This document shows, piece after piece, positions 46,420 through 59,365 of a stretch of DNA of 64,000 bases. The notes under the pieces are model-generated. The model searched no databases. It was not told the DNA's origin and saw only the letters and a list, made by a program, of their open reading frames with translations. The stretch's first letter is position 1. Each line of letters opens with the position of its first letter. The stretch spans positions 18,928-82,927 of the forward strand of contig NW_022881696.1 in NCBI RefSeq assembly GCF_009870125.1, given 5' to 3'. The DNA is from Drosophila pseudoobscura. Lineage: Eukaryota; Arthropoda; Insecta; Diptera; Drosophilidae. The position numbers and the translations under genes are program-made.

Positions 46420-46990
46420 GGTAACTTTTCAAATCCAAATGAAATATTGCACCGAAGTCTCTCGTGAAGGGGCATTAAGGGGGTTTATTGCCAGCAATAA
46501 ACTCATTTGCGTACCCCCCAAATCCAGGGGAGACTCTTGTCTCTACTGGCGGCCGGCCTCCTTCGTCGGATGCTCTGCTCTCTTGAGTACTTTTTTCGAA
46601 TAAGGCCCTTCTCCGTATCCGTATCCGTAGCCGTAGCCGTAGCCGTGTCTCCCCCGTGTCCGTTTGTATTTAAGTTTATGTGTGTACCCGTGTCATAGGC
46701 TGTGCCGTGAACCGGGAAAACCAGCAAACGTAAAACAAAAACCAAAATAAAAAAAAAAAAAACCGAGAACCAACCAAATTGCAAAAAATAAATGTGCGGC
46801 GGGTGGCGGCTGGAGCAGGAGCAGACGCAGACGCAGCCGCACCAACAGTCCCGACCAGACAAAAGAAAGAGGACTCGGAAAAAGAAAAGAAAAGCCAGGA
46901 GGTCGAAACCGCAATCGCAATCGCATTCGGAATCGCAATCGCAATCGGAATCGGAATCGAAGAGGAGCTCCCATTAGGGAATCAACGCGA
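46420..46990 (+). promoter_or_regulatory. Possible alternative first exon of the RhoGEF gene
   Basis: TATTTAAG at about 46666 is followed about 30 bp later by TGTCATAGG, then A-rich leader sequence, an open frame MCGGWRLEQEQTQTQ... of 61 codons (46792-46977), and a strong GCGAG/GTAAGT donor after 46990. The layout suggests an untranslated first exon with an upstream open frame. An acceptor-like TTTGCAG at about 46420 offers an alternative 5' boundary. The Ser-Gln and Arg/Lys-rich peptide is repeat-derived and may not be functional. Confidence 0.3.
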
Positions 46991-49900
46991 GGTAAGTACT
47001 GTACAGGTGGCAATCGATGCCACAGGGGAGAGGGTGTGGTGTGGTGTGGAGTGGTGTGGAGTGGCGCCCCCCAAAAGACAATATTATGATGGATGTTCTC
47101 CCTATCGGTATTGTTTCACTTGCAGGCGGGCATGGCCGTGGTATGCTCTGCTCTTCTCTTCACTTCAGTTCTGTTTTTGTTTCGCCTTAGGGGGTTTTGC
47201 TGCAAAAGTTGACAGACCCCTTTGCATAAATCAGAGCCCGGGTCCCAAGATATCGAGTCCCCTCCCAATCCCACAGCCCCATAGCCCCCGGGCCCCCCGG
47301 GCCCCCTTTCCGCTTTAAAAAATCAATTCTGGCCCAATGTGTCGCCAGCCCAAAAGATTAAACTTCAGCTTTGACACGGGACACGGATGAGGCGACGGTT
47401 GACTTCTCTGGTGGTGCCCCAGCTGTCTGTCTGTCTGTCTGTCTGTCAGGGGGTTATACAGGGGGGGACAGGCTTATCGATCAAACTCCTGGTGCAAGTT
47501 GGCCCCGGATGCGGTTTGTCTCCTTCTTCGGCTCCTTCCACCGCACAAAGGAAAGTTGTGCTGCGCCTTTGATTGCTCAGCAAAATGTAACATTACCACA
47601 TAAAAAGTGTGGCCCTGGCTTGTGGCCTGGGGGGCATTTGCGAAGTTCAGTCTTCGAAGTCTATTTATAGACACTGCACCGCTGGTACTGGTGTGGGGCT
47701 GCTTGCTGGCTGGTCAACAGCTCGTATAAATCCTGCCACGCATTAATCGCCTCCCCTCCAAAAAGGTGTAGCATTCCCTCAGGGTCCTGGAGTACGCGTT
47801 GTGCTTAGACCAAGAAGCGGACGACTCCACTGTATTGCGGGGCCAATTTGTATGGGTTTCACGTCTGTTTTCACGACTGCGTCAGCATGGACTCTGTGGC
47901 TCTGTCGCTGCAAATGGCACAGGCAGGGGCTCAGGCTGTGGCACAGGCAGGGGCACAGGCTGTGGCACTGGTTTCGGTTTCGGTTCTGGTTCTGGTTCTG
48001 GCTCTCTGCCTCTTATGCTGATGACATCATAACCATAAAAATTAAATTTTTGCTGCTCTGACAGGCAGCGGAAATGACGGCGCTTCACTGTCCGTTGTTG
48101 TGGTGCTCGCTGTGGCGCTGTGGCGCTGTCGTTGTCGTTGTCGGACGGATTTGGCAGCTCCACTGAAATCGAAAAGCGCCTTGAACTCCCTCTCTCCCTC
48201 TCTCTCTCTCGCACGTCGCGACCCACATCCGGACGAGCAGGCGAGCGACGCGTCGCTTGGGCTTGGGTTGGGGTTGGTGTTGGGGTTGGGGTTTGGGGGT
48301 TTGGGTTGAATATAAAATTTAATCGCAAGACACACATTTAATTTAATTTAATGAAGGAGAACAACATGCTCGCTCGCTCGCTCGCTCGCTCGCTCGGTCG
48401 CTTATCTTGGGCTCTGCCGTGATTCGCTGCGAGAACCCACTCCTTGGGGACAGCACCTCCTCCACAGCATAGAATATTTAAATTGCTGGAAAATAGGTTA
48501 CAATTATTCAACGTGAACGAGGAGGATGCTTGTTTCGGAGGAGGTGTCAGGTCTCCACCGAGAGAGCTACCCTTGGGTCGTGCGCTTATTTTTAGGGTCC
48601 AGGGTCTTTGAATGCGATATTCCACTCTAAATAGGGAATAGGTTCATGCTGAAATGGGACTCTTATGAAAACTGCCTTACTTCGCGCTGGATGTCTTCTT
48701 CTGAGCCACGAACTGCACTCCAATTAAGGGAACGCCAGGAGGAGGCGGGGGCACACTCAATCGGGCAATATGCCGCCAGCCACACTTCTGACGGCCCCCC
48801 CCACCAACACCACCACCACTGTGGCCACTGTGGGGCATGAAGGATGGTGGACTTTATTAAAGACCAGCCCCAAAACACCGTCTCCGTCTCCGTCTGCGTC
48901 TCCGTCTGTGTCCCTGCCTCGGGGCTTAATTATACATTATTTTGGTCTAGGCCCAAGCAGACGCACACATCCACGTCGGCGGGCCACGTCGCGTGCTCGA
49001 GAGGCGTCCAGGCGTGTGCAATGATTTATGTTATGTGCAGCAGCGGGGGGTGCAGGGAGGCCGGGGGCCCGGCACCCCACTCTGACGAGCATGTTTGCCT
49101 ATTGGTATCGCTGTCCTTATCCGTATCCGAGCGTATTCGTATTTATGGCCAATAATATTAATAACAATAAAGCTTTCCGAACCACTTTATGGCCAAGTTT
49201 TCGTTGGCTCGAAAAAAGATTCCCCAAAGGATTGCTGAAAGAGCCTCCATGAATCCTCGTCTTGGTAATCTTTTCGTGACCTTAACAATAACATATCTGA
49301 TATCTACGGGCAATGAGAGTGAGAATGAGAATGAGAACGAGAACGAGAACGAGAGAGAGAGAGAGATACGATACTCGTAAACCGAAAGCAGATTAATGTG
49401 CTCCCGGGCTTATTCGATTCTTGTTTTCCATATTTTATGGCCATACAGCATTTGCAATTTGCTATTTGCATTTCCCGAGATAGAAGAGATTGGATCGGAG
49501 CCACGAGGACAGATGCACCTTTGAATACGATTACGAGATAAATGTGCACATCGATTTGTTTCGAAAATCGGGGATTCCTCAAAGGGCATTCGAGGCCAGA
49601 GACTAGGGACTAAGGGACTTAATGGATGTGTTCCACGAGTCCATTCCATGGCGGTGGCTGCACTTATTAAATCCTCTCTTCGCTCTGTTGGAACACCAGA
49701 TGGGTAGGGCTCCTCCCCTCCGTTTAGCCAAGGGGTTGGACATCCAAAATATATGCACATTCATTAAAGTTCTCTTATATTTCCATCGATTGGCATCCAG
49801 ATTGGCAAAATTATGGTAAAATTCGTGTCTCGCCCTTCATTTGAAATGCTAACACGTTTCCCCAATGTGCCCCAATGTGCCCCCATGTGCACCCCCATGT

Positions 49901-50452
49901 GCACCCCCATGTGCCCCCCATGTGCACGTGAAACCCCAAAAGTTTTCATTTCCCATAGAAAAAAAAAAACGAAATCGAAAAATATAGAAAAACTAATCCC
50001 AAAATAGGAAAAAGGAAAAAACTTTCATGAAAATTTCCGAGCGATGGTTGCGCCAATAAATTGATTTTTTAATTAAATTATGGAATTTACATTCATTTTG
50101 TTTGAAGAGTGCTTCACCCTGTAGTTACCCAAAGTGCTTTCTAAGAGGGAATACTCGATGGACATTTGAGTGTAGAGGTATTTAGAGGTCTGCATTCGAA
50201 GCAACGATCCCCAAAGAGATCCCAAATAGAATACACTCACGTGAGACTCGTTTGCACAACATTTAAAGCACTTTTTCCTGAACTATGTACTACAGAAGGG
50301 CTACCATTTGGTAGGCTTAAGGATAATCGTATGGGTCGGGAAGTCAGGTCGAAGAAGGGGGGCCGCCGCCGCATCACATAGAACCTCTCGCCTTTAAAAG
50401 AAAACACACAAATTTTAAACATTTTCCTATTCTTTTCTCTCCCATTTTCAGC
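46991..50452 (+). other. Intron of the RhoGEF gene with simple repeats
   Basis: No gene is seen. There are a CTGT run (47419-47446), GGCACAGG and GGTTTCGGTTCTGG arrays (47915-48003), a GCTC run (48369-48402), GAGAATGAGAACGAGAACGA units (49316-49352), and a CCCCATGTGCAC array (49862-49926). A CCCATTTTCAG acceptor near 50452 may begin the exon or leader that leads to 51032. Confidence 0.45.
49862..49926 (+). repeat. CCCCATGTGCAC minisatellite
   Basis: About five units of 11-14 bp (CCCCAATGTGC to CCCCCATGTGCAC). Confidence 0.85.
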
Positions 50453-50887
50453 AAACCATCGAACAACCAAATAATAGAATAAGCAATAGCATCCTTCTAC
50501 TTGTGAAGGACACACACAATACAATATATATTTAGGACGCTTTAAAGGATACCTAGAATAAGGTTTACGAATACGAATACACGTAATGTGTGTTTCGTTG
50601 GGGAAAATCAACGCTTCATAAATTACGATTTACGATTAGTGAATAGACAAATTTAAGAACCAACAACCATCGGGTGTTTTATATCCCGCCACACGCCACA
50701 GGGATACAGGGATACTGGGCTACTGGGATACAGGAATACAGGAATACGAGGGTACACGGGGAAGGAGACGACTGCAGAAGGAGGCTCGAGACCCTCCCAA
50801 CATCACGGCAAAGTGCGGCCGTAATGGGTGGTGGCTTTGCGGGGCCACCAATTACATTAGCAACCAGCAACCAGAGCCCGGCCTTAG

Positions 50888-52705
50888 CCAGAGCCAGAGC
50901 CAGAAAACACCAAGGCCCCACAGCCTCAACCACACCCCAGCCCCAACCCATATCCGCGGACACAAACAGAGACGCAAACGGAGACGGAGACGGCGACGGA
51001 GACGGAGACCAGGTCCTCAACCATCGCTCCAATGCACGAGAAACTCCTGGAGAAGGAGGAGACGCGCAAAGAAAAGACTGAACGGGCAACAAGTCTGCTT
51101 GGCGGCAAGGTCAAGGAGAAGCCGCCCAAGGACAAGCCACCCAAGCAATCGAAATTCGCCGAGCGGCTGCGACGCTCCTTCCGCCGCGGCGACCATCGGT
51201 CGCTGGAGATCAAGCGTCAGGAGCCCACGCCGGAAGAGCTACAGGCCAAGAGCCGTGCCACTCCACCGCTGCCGCTGCCGCTGCCGCTGTCGTCGGAGAA
51301 CAACAACCTGGTCGGTGGCAGGCCCCCCTCGGCCTTCGCCCTCAGCCAGCTCCATCTGCCCGGTGTGGGCCTCGGCGGACACATCAATCCCGCTTTGCTG
51401 CTGGACAGCCCCGACGAGTGCACGCCCCCGGAGTACGCCTACCGGCACCTGAGCAGCGTCGCCACCACCAACTCGAGCACCTCCCTGGAGAGCAACTGCG
51501 AGCTGGGAGATCTGAGCGGCTCCCAGACGAGCGTCTTCTACTGGGCCTGTGGCCAACAGACGACCACCGCATCCATGGGCGGAGAGGTGAGCACGGCCAA
51601 CGGTGCGGGTGCGACTGCGAGTGCGGGTGCGGGTGCGGGAGCAGCAACAGGAACAGGATTGGATGCACAAGAGCGTAGCAAGCGACGCCTGGAGACACAG
51701 AGCAGCAATCGGAGCGACCAGCAGCCGATATCCATTACAACGACCACATCCTCGGCACCGGCCAGCGGCAGCCGGAGCTGCAGCCTCACCAGCGAGAGCA
51801 GCTCCGTGCGGCTCACACGACTCCAGAACTTCCTGTTCAAGAGCAGCAACGAGAGCTCGAGGAGCTGCCAGGGGCATTCGAACGAGGGCTTTACCGCCTC
51901 CTCGCACAACTCCTCCTCGGGGGAGTGGGAGCAGATGGGCGCCCACGGGCCGCTGTCCAGCAGCAGCGGTGTGGGCTTCCACGGTGGCTCCTTCCCAGAG
52001 GAGAGCACACCCGATGAGACCGATGCCACGGACGCGGGCAGCACGCTGCCGGTGGAGAGCGGCGAGGCCGGAGGCGGCTACTACCAGTACACGCTGACCT
52101 CCCCGAACAACCCCTTCCTGCCGGAGATCACAGCCCGCACCTACCACAGCACCTACGAGGAAGATGGCCTGGAGCCGATGGAGGAGCTGCAGCTGGATGG
52201 GAACGTGACGTCCGTGAAGTACAATGCCAGTGCCGCTGGCACGCGGTCCGCCCAGCTGCCGACCCCCGCCTACAGTCGCGCCGGGTCCCAGGAGTCGACG
52301 CACAGCGAGAGCGGCGTCAGCTGTCCCCCTGGGCCGAGTCCCAGTCCAGCCTCCAGCTCCTCCTCGACGCCCGGACGGCACAGGCGCAAGCTTTTCAGCC
52401 TGAATTCGCCCACTCGTCTGCTGCACCATGCGCCCGTCGCCCAGTCCCAGCCCCCGCCGTCGGCCTCGCCACCCGCCGGCACCCAGCAGGAGAGCGGCGG
52501 CCGGTTCCATTCTGGCAGTCTGGTGCGGAGTCTCAATCCCTTCCTGCCCACCGCCCTCCTCGCCAAGCGGGGCTCGCCCCTGAAGCAGTCGGCCGTCACC
52601 TCGCCGGGCGCCGTGACCCCGGACCTGGGCACGAAGCGGGAGGAGTTCCTGCGGGCCACCATGAAGATTTGCCTGGTCGTCTCGCCGCCCAGCAGCAAGC
52701 TGCAG
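50888..52705 (+). CDS. Second large coding exon of the PLEKHG5/Syx-type RhoGEF
   Basis: The frame is open from about 50886 to a CTGCAG/GTGAGT donor after 52705, phase 0. Two modes are possible. A short form could start at the ATG at 51032 (MHEKLLEKEETRKEK), with 558 codons in this exon. A long form could enter through an acceptor such as GGCCTTAG just before 50888, which has phase 0 and matches the donor at 28244. The product has a basic start (SKFAERLRRSFRRGDHRSLE), then long Ser/Ala/Gly-rich, presumably disordered sequence, acidic patches (EESTPDETDATDA), and a conserved-looking end (EEFLRATMKICLVVSPPSSK). No enzyme domain is here; the DH-PH part follows in later exons. The region is clean, without frameshifts. 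A 525-aa antisense frame is a shadow of its biased codons. Confidence 0.7.
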
Positions 52706-53708
52706 GTGAGTGGAGGAGCAGGTCCTGCTCCATGGGCCATGGAGCATGTTCATGAAGGAGCCGAAGCAAATGTTTGCTTTAAGAATGAGAATAACAGATT
52801 TTATACCACCCACCATTCGGGTATTTCTATTTTATTTCCACTTTTCCTTTGGTTTCTCCTCCTTGCTTGCTTTCCTGAGTTTTTCCGAGTTTTCCTTCGT
52901 TTGCCTTTTCGTTTCTTGGTTTCTGCTTTATTGAATTATATAATTTTCAATAACAGAAAACCTTTATCGTATAAACTCTGGCTCTGGGAGCAACAACAAT
53001 TAGGGCAATGTGCAAGATTAATTTTCTTCGTCACGCACACGCACACGACATGTATTTGGTTTTTGCCCTCTCGCTCCCAGCCTCGACAGCACACACGCCC
53101 GTACATATTTGTTTTTGCACTCTCGGACGTACCCATTGGTTGTCTAGAATAAACTCTCCATTTGGAGAAACCTCTGGATTGATAAAGGACGATTCCTTGC
53201 TCATTCCATCATCCGCATAGAGCGAAAGAATGGCGATCCTAAATGTGAAATACATTGTATAAGCCATCAGATTATAATCGTCAATTATATACGTACATAT
53301 GCATTTACGAGTATAGGTGAATCCATTATTCATTGCAAATGATATTGAATTGAATCATTTATTGATTTGGTTCGTTTGTCAACGGCTTTAATGCTTGAAT
53401 GCCTGAATGGAATTGCAATAAGCGCCTCTAACGACCACGCATAACATAAATATTATATTAAATATTATAATAAATGCGAATTGCGAGATGTGGACTACAC
53501 ACGAGTGTATTACGCGTACGAAGCATGAACAAGAACGTGAATGCATGGTAGACCCGCATGAATATGTGTGTCTGTGAGGATTCAATTGTCCTCCGGAGGA
53601 CATTTAGGGGCATTAGCGCAAATGCAGTCAAGCAGTAAATTGCATCAACGATTTGTCCGCTTAGTCTCCGTCGCTGCGGCAGCATCCATTCCCCCAAGGA
53701 CGTGCCCG

Positions 53709-53743
<35 letters not shown>

Positions 53744-56146
53744 GCTGTGAGTGGAGTGGAGACACAGCACCAGCCACAGCCACAGGCACAGTCTCAGTCT
53801 TAGGCTCAGATTCAGGCTCGGTTATTCATTCAGAGATTCAATGGACGTGTCATCGTTCCATCACTGAATCTTGCAGCAGCAGCAGCATCGTAGAGCTTCA
53901 TGCTCGTAGGTTTGTGGTGTGTGTATCAAATCCTCGGCTTTTCCTTTATATTTAACGTTTTTTCCCGTACTGAATGCACGTTCATAGAATGTATTTATCA
54001 TTTAATCCCATTTGTATTTGTTTAAGTGAATAGAGAGCCCTCCCAGGTATCGTAAGCCGAATTCTTACTGCAATTTATACCATATTTAATTATCAATTTA
54101 TCATTTGAAGTGCCTTGATTCGAGAGTGCCTACATCTACATACATATAATGTAAGATCAATCGTTTTAGTTGAATGATTCCAAGGACCATCTCATACGCA
54201 CATATACTCTCATTAAAACCCTACAAATAATACTAAAATCGCTTTTATGCACTGTAAAGCACCTCATCGTCGACGAGTACCCTTGCGGTAGGCGAATCTT
54301 GAAAATTCGACACCCACTTTTGTGTCCTGGCGACCAGAGGTCCTTGTGGACCCATGTCTTGGCGTGTTTGCTCTGGCAGCGCGTCGTGTTTGGGTGCAGG
54401 GACCAAAGTGATTTCGCTGTTGTGCGTGTCGTGGGAACGATCCCTGACCCCGGCCCCGGCCCCGGCCCGGCTCCGAAAGGGAGGGGGATTGTACATGAAA
54501 ATGCCGTGGTCAAGATGCTGCTGAAAGGGCGCCTAAAGGGAAATCGTTAGCGGCTTTAAAGGTGCGAAATATTACGAGTCCAAGTCCTAATTTAGAATGA
54601 ATACGTTGTTACCCAGTAAGTGTCCTTCTTCCGGGCAGAAATTATGAAATTATGATTCCCCCAAACAATACCAAAATGTTTTGTTTGTATGAGAACAAAA
54701 GAGAGCGTCAGAAGCACAGGGCCAAAATGCTTGCTAGACAAGGCCATAAGCAGGGAACGAGAGAGAGAGAAGGACAGAGAGAGTGTCCCGACTGGGGCGA
54801 TACCTCCTCCGAGAACGAGGCAACACCCTCTCTCTGCCTGCACGGCTCCAAGAGACCCCTCTGATACCGGTACCCAGTGGGAGAACAACATTCACGATAA
54901 AACAGGAAACAAAAACCATAAAACCAAGTAAAGGGCAAGGACGACGCTGGAGAATGGCCAAAAAGCAGAAAGTAGAAAGTAAAAGTGGAAAGCAGAAGCA
55001 GGGCATTGTGAATTATTGTCGTCAGCAGGAATAGGACTACAGACGAGACTGTATCAGAACGGCACGCGCATCCTTGAACAGACTCCACTCCGCACACCCT
55101 ACGAGGGGGAGTCCTGTGCGGGGGAGTGTCCCTCGGCAGGGGCTTAAATCTCTGCAGCCAGAAATTGGGCGGTAAGCTTCCCTCCATTCCAAGTGGAAAT
55201 ATAGAATAGAGCCAGACATTTGAATACTACTGCCTCTCCAGGAGTGCTCTCTATTGCCATTCGGATCAAAGGAACACTACATTTTTGGATGTTGCATAGC
55301 CGGTAATGATTTTATTTAGTCCCTGTCAGTGGCTGTGGTCGATGCCATTTCAGATACAAGGATTTTCCTCGAGAGTGCCACTGAAATGTGTAAATCACTG
55401 CCGAGTCCTTGACTACGGAACCCAGAGGGGGCCAAGAGCGGCGGCGACGGCGGCGGCGGCATTGACTTTGCCACTGACACTGGGGCGGTGGGAGGGCAGT
55501 CGGTGGCTCTTGACTGATGTAATCTCAGTGCATTAGGCGAGGACAGGACACAGGACAGGAAGTCTTCTAGGACACGTCTAGGGCCCTTGCCCTGCTGGCG
55601 CAATCTTTTGTATCTCGATGCATCTCTCGTGCCCTTTTGGCTACTGCCTGCCGCCGACTGCTGGCAGCAATTTAGTTTTCCGGCAAGAGGCACCCCAGGG
55701 GCATTAGGAATAACATTGTACGCTTAAAGCGCGAATATGTACTCTGGTAATCCCATAAGGATTCGTCGCCCTTTGAATGCACTTCCCGGGAGATTGCATT
55801 CTATATTGAATATTACTTCATTTAATCTGTTTTTGTGTTTGAAGAAATACCAAATTTGTTGCAGGGAAAACTGCCCAAATCATGAGTCCCATAAAAACAT
55901 TCACAGGAATTTATTTTAAAGCACCGGCATGCCGATGGCATTTTATTTGAATTTTTGATGTGCAAAATCATACAACGCCCTCATGCGCAACCATTGATAA
56001 TATGTATAATAAAAAAGCTCTCGACAATCCAATGCCAATGCCAACAATATTCCCCATATTCAATTATCAATATCCGAGTGAGAGAGAGAGAGAGAGAGAG
56101 AGGAACGCCTGATTGATTTCAGACCGCTTTTAATTTCCATTTGCAG
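52706..56146 (+). other. Intron of the RhoGEF gene
   Basis: No gene is seen. It contains CAn (53710-53740), a CACAGCCACAGGCACAGTC run (53764-53810), a GGCCCC run (54443-54465) and a GA tract (56081-56102) near the acceptor. Confidence 0.5.
53710..53740 (+). repeat. (CA)n microsatellite
   Basis: An uninterrupted CA repeat. Confidence 0.9.
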
Positions 56147-56359
56147 CTGAAATCGAAAAGCCTCACGCACTTGGATGGCCTCGACACGGTGGTGGCCTGC
56201 CAGCACGGGCCCGGGGGGACTGCAGCAACAACATCGGTGGTCCAGGCACCTGGGGCATCTGGGGCACCTGGGGTGTCCTCCGGGCATCAGCATCAGCATC
56301 AGCATCATCATCAGGCGGCAGCAACGACACCGACGGCGCTTGGCCGGCAGCCCCATGCG
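56147..56359 (+). CDS. RhoGEF coding exon (71 codons)
   Basis: The acceptor TTTCCATTTGCAG and donor CATGCG/GTAAGT are both phase 0, matching the exon before. It reads LKSKSLTHLDGLDTVVACQH then Gly/Ala/Thr and a HQHQHQHHH run. It has no domain, and probably links the disordered N-terminal part to the RBD/DH region. Confidence 0.7.
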
Positions 56360-57655
56360 GTAAGTGACGATGTCATGGATGACCACAGGTCCTGCCACCC
56401 TCCATCCTTTGTAGTCTGTTAAATGTAGTGTACGTAGGCGCCTAGTCCTGTAGATGCCGACGGGTTGCCGCTCGAGGATTATCCGTAGTGTCTCCTTAAT
56501 GCGTTTCTCATTTCTCATTTGTTAATGTGTTTTCACTTTGGTTTCACTTTGATTTTGACTGCCTTTGCTTCCTTTGCTTCCACTGCTATTGATGCCGTTA
56601 CTGTTAATATTCGTTTTAAGTTTTGCACTTCACCTGAGATGCCCTTTGCTTTTTGTACTCTATAAAACATATACACACTATATTCTGGATCATCCGTGTA
56701 TCTGTCTGTCTGTATGTCTGTATGTCTGTCTGTCTGTCTGTCTGTGCCTTTGATCTACCACAACTATGGCTCTGCAAGGGTATCCAATGCCTCGGTCGTC
56801 CTTCCCTCTTCTGTGCTGGCTGTTATTCATTGGGAAAAATCCTTGTTCCTTTAGCTGTCACTTTTCAACAGTAGAAGTACGTGACTTTTCTATGATTTAG
56901 AGAGGGACTTCTTCCACTTTTCTCTCCTTCTCTGCCCGGTCTCTGTTATCATTTACAACTTTTTAGCACGGATAGCAGTTTAGTTCCCACTGGACAGCAG
57001 CACCCGCAGAGAACCCCTTACGCTCTCTCGTTGAATCGATGCAATTTTCTCTTGCCAAAGTTAAGCCAATAAACTTGTCGTGGATTAAGGAAGCCATTCA
57101 ATTGGTAGTAGAAACTGTTTGGGACACCACGCACTGGCTATAGATAAGGGTACTATATCGTCGTGTCTTTGGGAGCTTGTAGATTGTAATATCCAAGTCG
57201 AGGACTAGTTATTGGAAAATAGTGATGAAATATGTAGATGCTGCAGTAATAAGTATTTTATTCCGAATAAATATTGTTATCGATAGTCAGACTAGTCATT
57301 TATCGGAATAATTATTGAAGTAGCTTCATTAATAGTGGGAGTAGCGATTAATCGGAATAATAGTCGAGTAGCTTTCATCAGAATATCGACTATTAATATT
57401 CGTATTCTCATATTTTTTTTACTATTTTCTTCACTTTGATAATCTCTAATTTCCACTGTAGAATCGATTGGAAATCCTTTTGAAACGCCTAACGACTATT
57501 CTGTGTTCTCTTCCGTCTCTCTCTCTCTCCCCCTCTATGTCTGTGCCTTCTACCTCTCTCTCTCCTACTCTATCTTTTACTTCACGTTTTGTTTATTTGC
57601 CAACCGCTTGAACCCCTCACCCTCCACCCGCTGCCCTACTCCCATCCGAAAACAG
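56360..57655 (+). other. Intron of the RhoGEF gene
   Basis: It contains a CTGT/ATGT run (56700-56745) and AT-rich sequence with TCGGAATAAT-type near-repeats (57265-57400). No coding sequence is supported. Confidence 0.5.
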
Positions 57656-58258
57656 ACGGAAAAGAACGATCCGGCGAGAGTTGTCCGCTTTCAGTACTGG
57701 CGCCCCAGTCCGTGCCCCAGTCCGTGCCCACCCACCCACAATTTACACCCAAGCACCGCAGATCGTGCGTCGGGCACCGTCGCTGATGCTCTCACTCTCG
57801 CCCACGCTCGACATAACGACAACGGCCGCGTCCGCCTGCTTTGCCGGCACCGGTCGTCCCACTGTGCACTCGAGTGCCAGCTCCTTGCACCATCATCAGC
57901 AGCAACAGCAGCAGCAGCAACAGCAGCAGCAGCACCAGCATCAGCAGAACCAAAAGCACCACACAAGCAGCCTGCCATGGCTGCCACGGCTGGCACGGCG
58001 GCCACGAGTAGTTGCCCAGTGCCACCAGTGGCACAGCGACAACTCATTCGATACCCTCCTCCTCCTCCTTCAAACACTTTCAGTATCCTGGCGGCGAGGC
58101 GCAGGCTGCGCGGCGACCTCGTTGAGCCCCTACAGCAGCACGCCTACTTCGGCCCACCGCTGACTTCTCCGTCAGGCCTGTCGGCGACGACGTCGGCGAC
58201 TGTCAAAAAGAAATCCTCATTTCTGCAGCGCAAGAAACCGCTATTGACACGCAGCGAG
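57656..58258 (+). CDS. RhoGEF coding exon with ambiguous frame (201 codons)
   Basis: The acceptor CCGAAAACAG and donor AGCGAG/GTGAGT are phase 0, and one frame is open throughout, starting TEKNDPARVVRFQYW and ending VKKKSSFLQRKKPLLTRSE. In the first half, however, another frame looks more natural as protein (PTIYTQAPQIVRR, SLSPTLDITTTAAS, then His and a Gln run), while the phase-0 frame reads the CAG run as Ala. Either the open frame is real, or two indels near 57690 and near the CAG run hide the true reading. The basic C-terminal part is convincing. Confidence 0.55.
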
Positions 58259-58940
58259 GTGAGTCCTGAACACCGGCACTCGAGAGCGGGCCAAAATAAG
58301 GGAACGGAGCACTATATAATCCATCCAGGAGAATCGCACTTGAGTTGTGGCATCCGCGATACAGGAAGAGGAACAGGCAGAGGCACCCCGGTGACCGGAG
58401 GTCGAGAGTGCTTCAATATGGATTCATAATCAGGCCTGAGAGCCTTGAGAGCTCGGAGAACCCTCCACCCCTCCAGCCCACTCCCCCTCTTGTGGAGAAA
58501 CTCAAACAGAACTCAAACCTTTCCCCCCCCCCCCCTCCACCATTCCTCTGTGGAGGGGTTCTACCTCGTAGATTTTTAATTTCTCTCCTGTATTGTTTTG
58601 TCGCCTTAATCAGCAAAGTGTTGTACAACTCTCTCATCCTCCTGCCGCTTGGCGCCTTCCTTCTTTGGTTTCCCGAGAATTCCGCTCCGCCGCCCGCCCC
58701 ACAAGCACGGGGGCAATATTCCGTAATGTTTGCTCATCAGTAGTTTCTGTGGCACCCCTTTGGCGGCGGCAACCACTTGAAGCTCGACGTATCCGCGCTC
58801 CGTTCCGCTTCGCATTCGAGAAAGTACATACATATAGCTTAGGATTCTGTTTACGATGGATACCTTTCAAATTTAATCCAGGAATTCCAAGACCTTTACT
58901 TGTCACTAAAACGTCTCCCATCCTTCGCCTAGGTATCCAG

Positions 58941-59029
58941 TTCCGAGTTCTTTTCCGTGTCGTTTTGCATGGACTCGTCCAGCATCCGGACGAGGAATTC
59001 ATACCGGCCACAAAAGGTGTAACCCTACT
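58941..59029 (+). CDS. RhoGEF coding exon
   Basis: The acceptor CTAGGTATCCAG joins in phase 0 to the previous donor. It reads FRVLFRVVLHGLVQHPDEEF then IPATKGVTL and ends in phase 2 at a GTAAGT donor. A nearer upstream acceptor (CGCCTAG) is possible. PLEKHG5 proteins have a Ras-binding-like fold upstream of the DH domain; this stretch may belong to it, but I cannot confirm that. Confidence 0.55.
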
Positions 59030-59083
59030 GTAAGTTCCCTCAAATACTTAAGATATGGGGCTCCAATTTTCGTCCATTTTCAG

Positions 59084-59300
59084 TAATGCCCTCAGCCATG
59101 CCTGCGGCGGAGAGAAAACCCACCTTTTCGCAGATCACGATAAACGGACAATAATCCCACGCCCAGTTTTTAGATGCAGGTCCCTCGCCCGCAACGAGCT
59201 CGTGGATGAGCAAACCGACGTGGAGAACCTGGCTGGCCACCATTTGTGCATCACGGAACGGGGCTCCAATCGCAAGCCACTGCAGAAGGCGGCCTCCTTT
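59084..59300 (+). CDS. RhoGEF coding exon
   Basis: The acceptor CCATTTTCAG enters in phase 2 (matching) and the donor TCCTTT/GTAAGT leaves in phase 0. It reads NALSHACGGEKTHLFADHDK and continues into RTIIPRPVFRCRSLARNELV. The matching splice phases on both sides support the model. Confidence 0.7.
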
Positions 59301-59365
59301 GTAAGTCAATCGCATCGATCAAGGATCGACTATGTAAATCTATTCCGTTCCGTTCCACCCAAAAG

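Noticed and set aside
51239-52816. A 525-aa minus-strand open frame
   Set aside because: It lies exactly opposite a GC-rich coding exon, has low-complexity Arg/Gly/Ala composition and no splice or start signals. It is a shadow frame.
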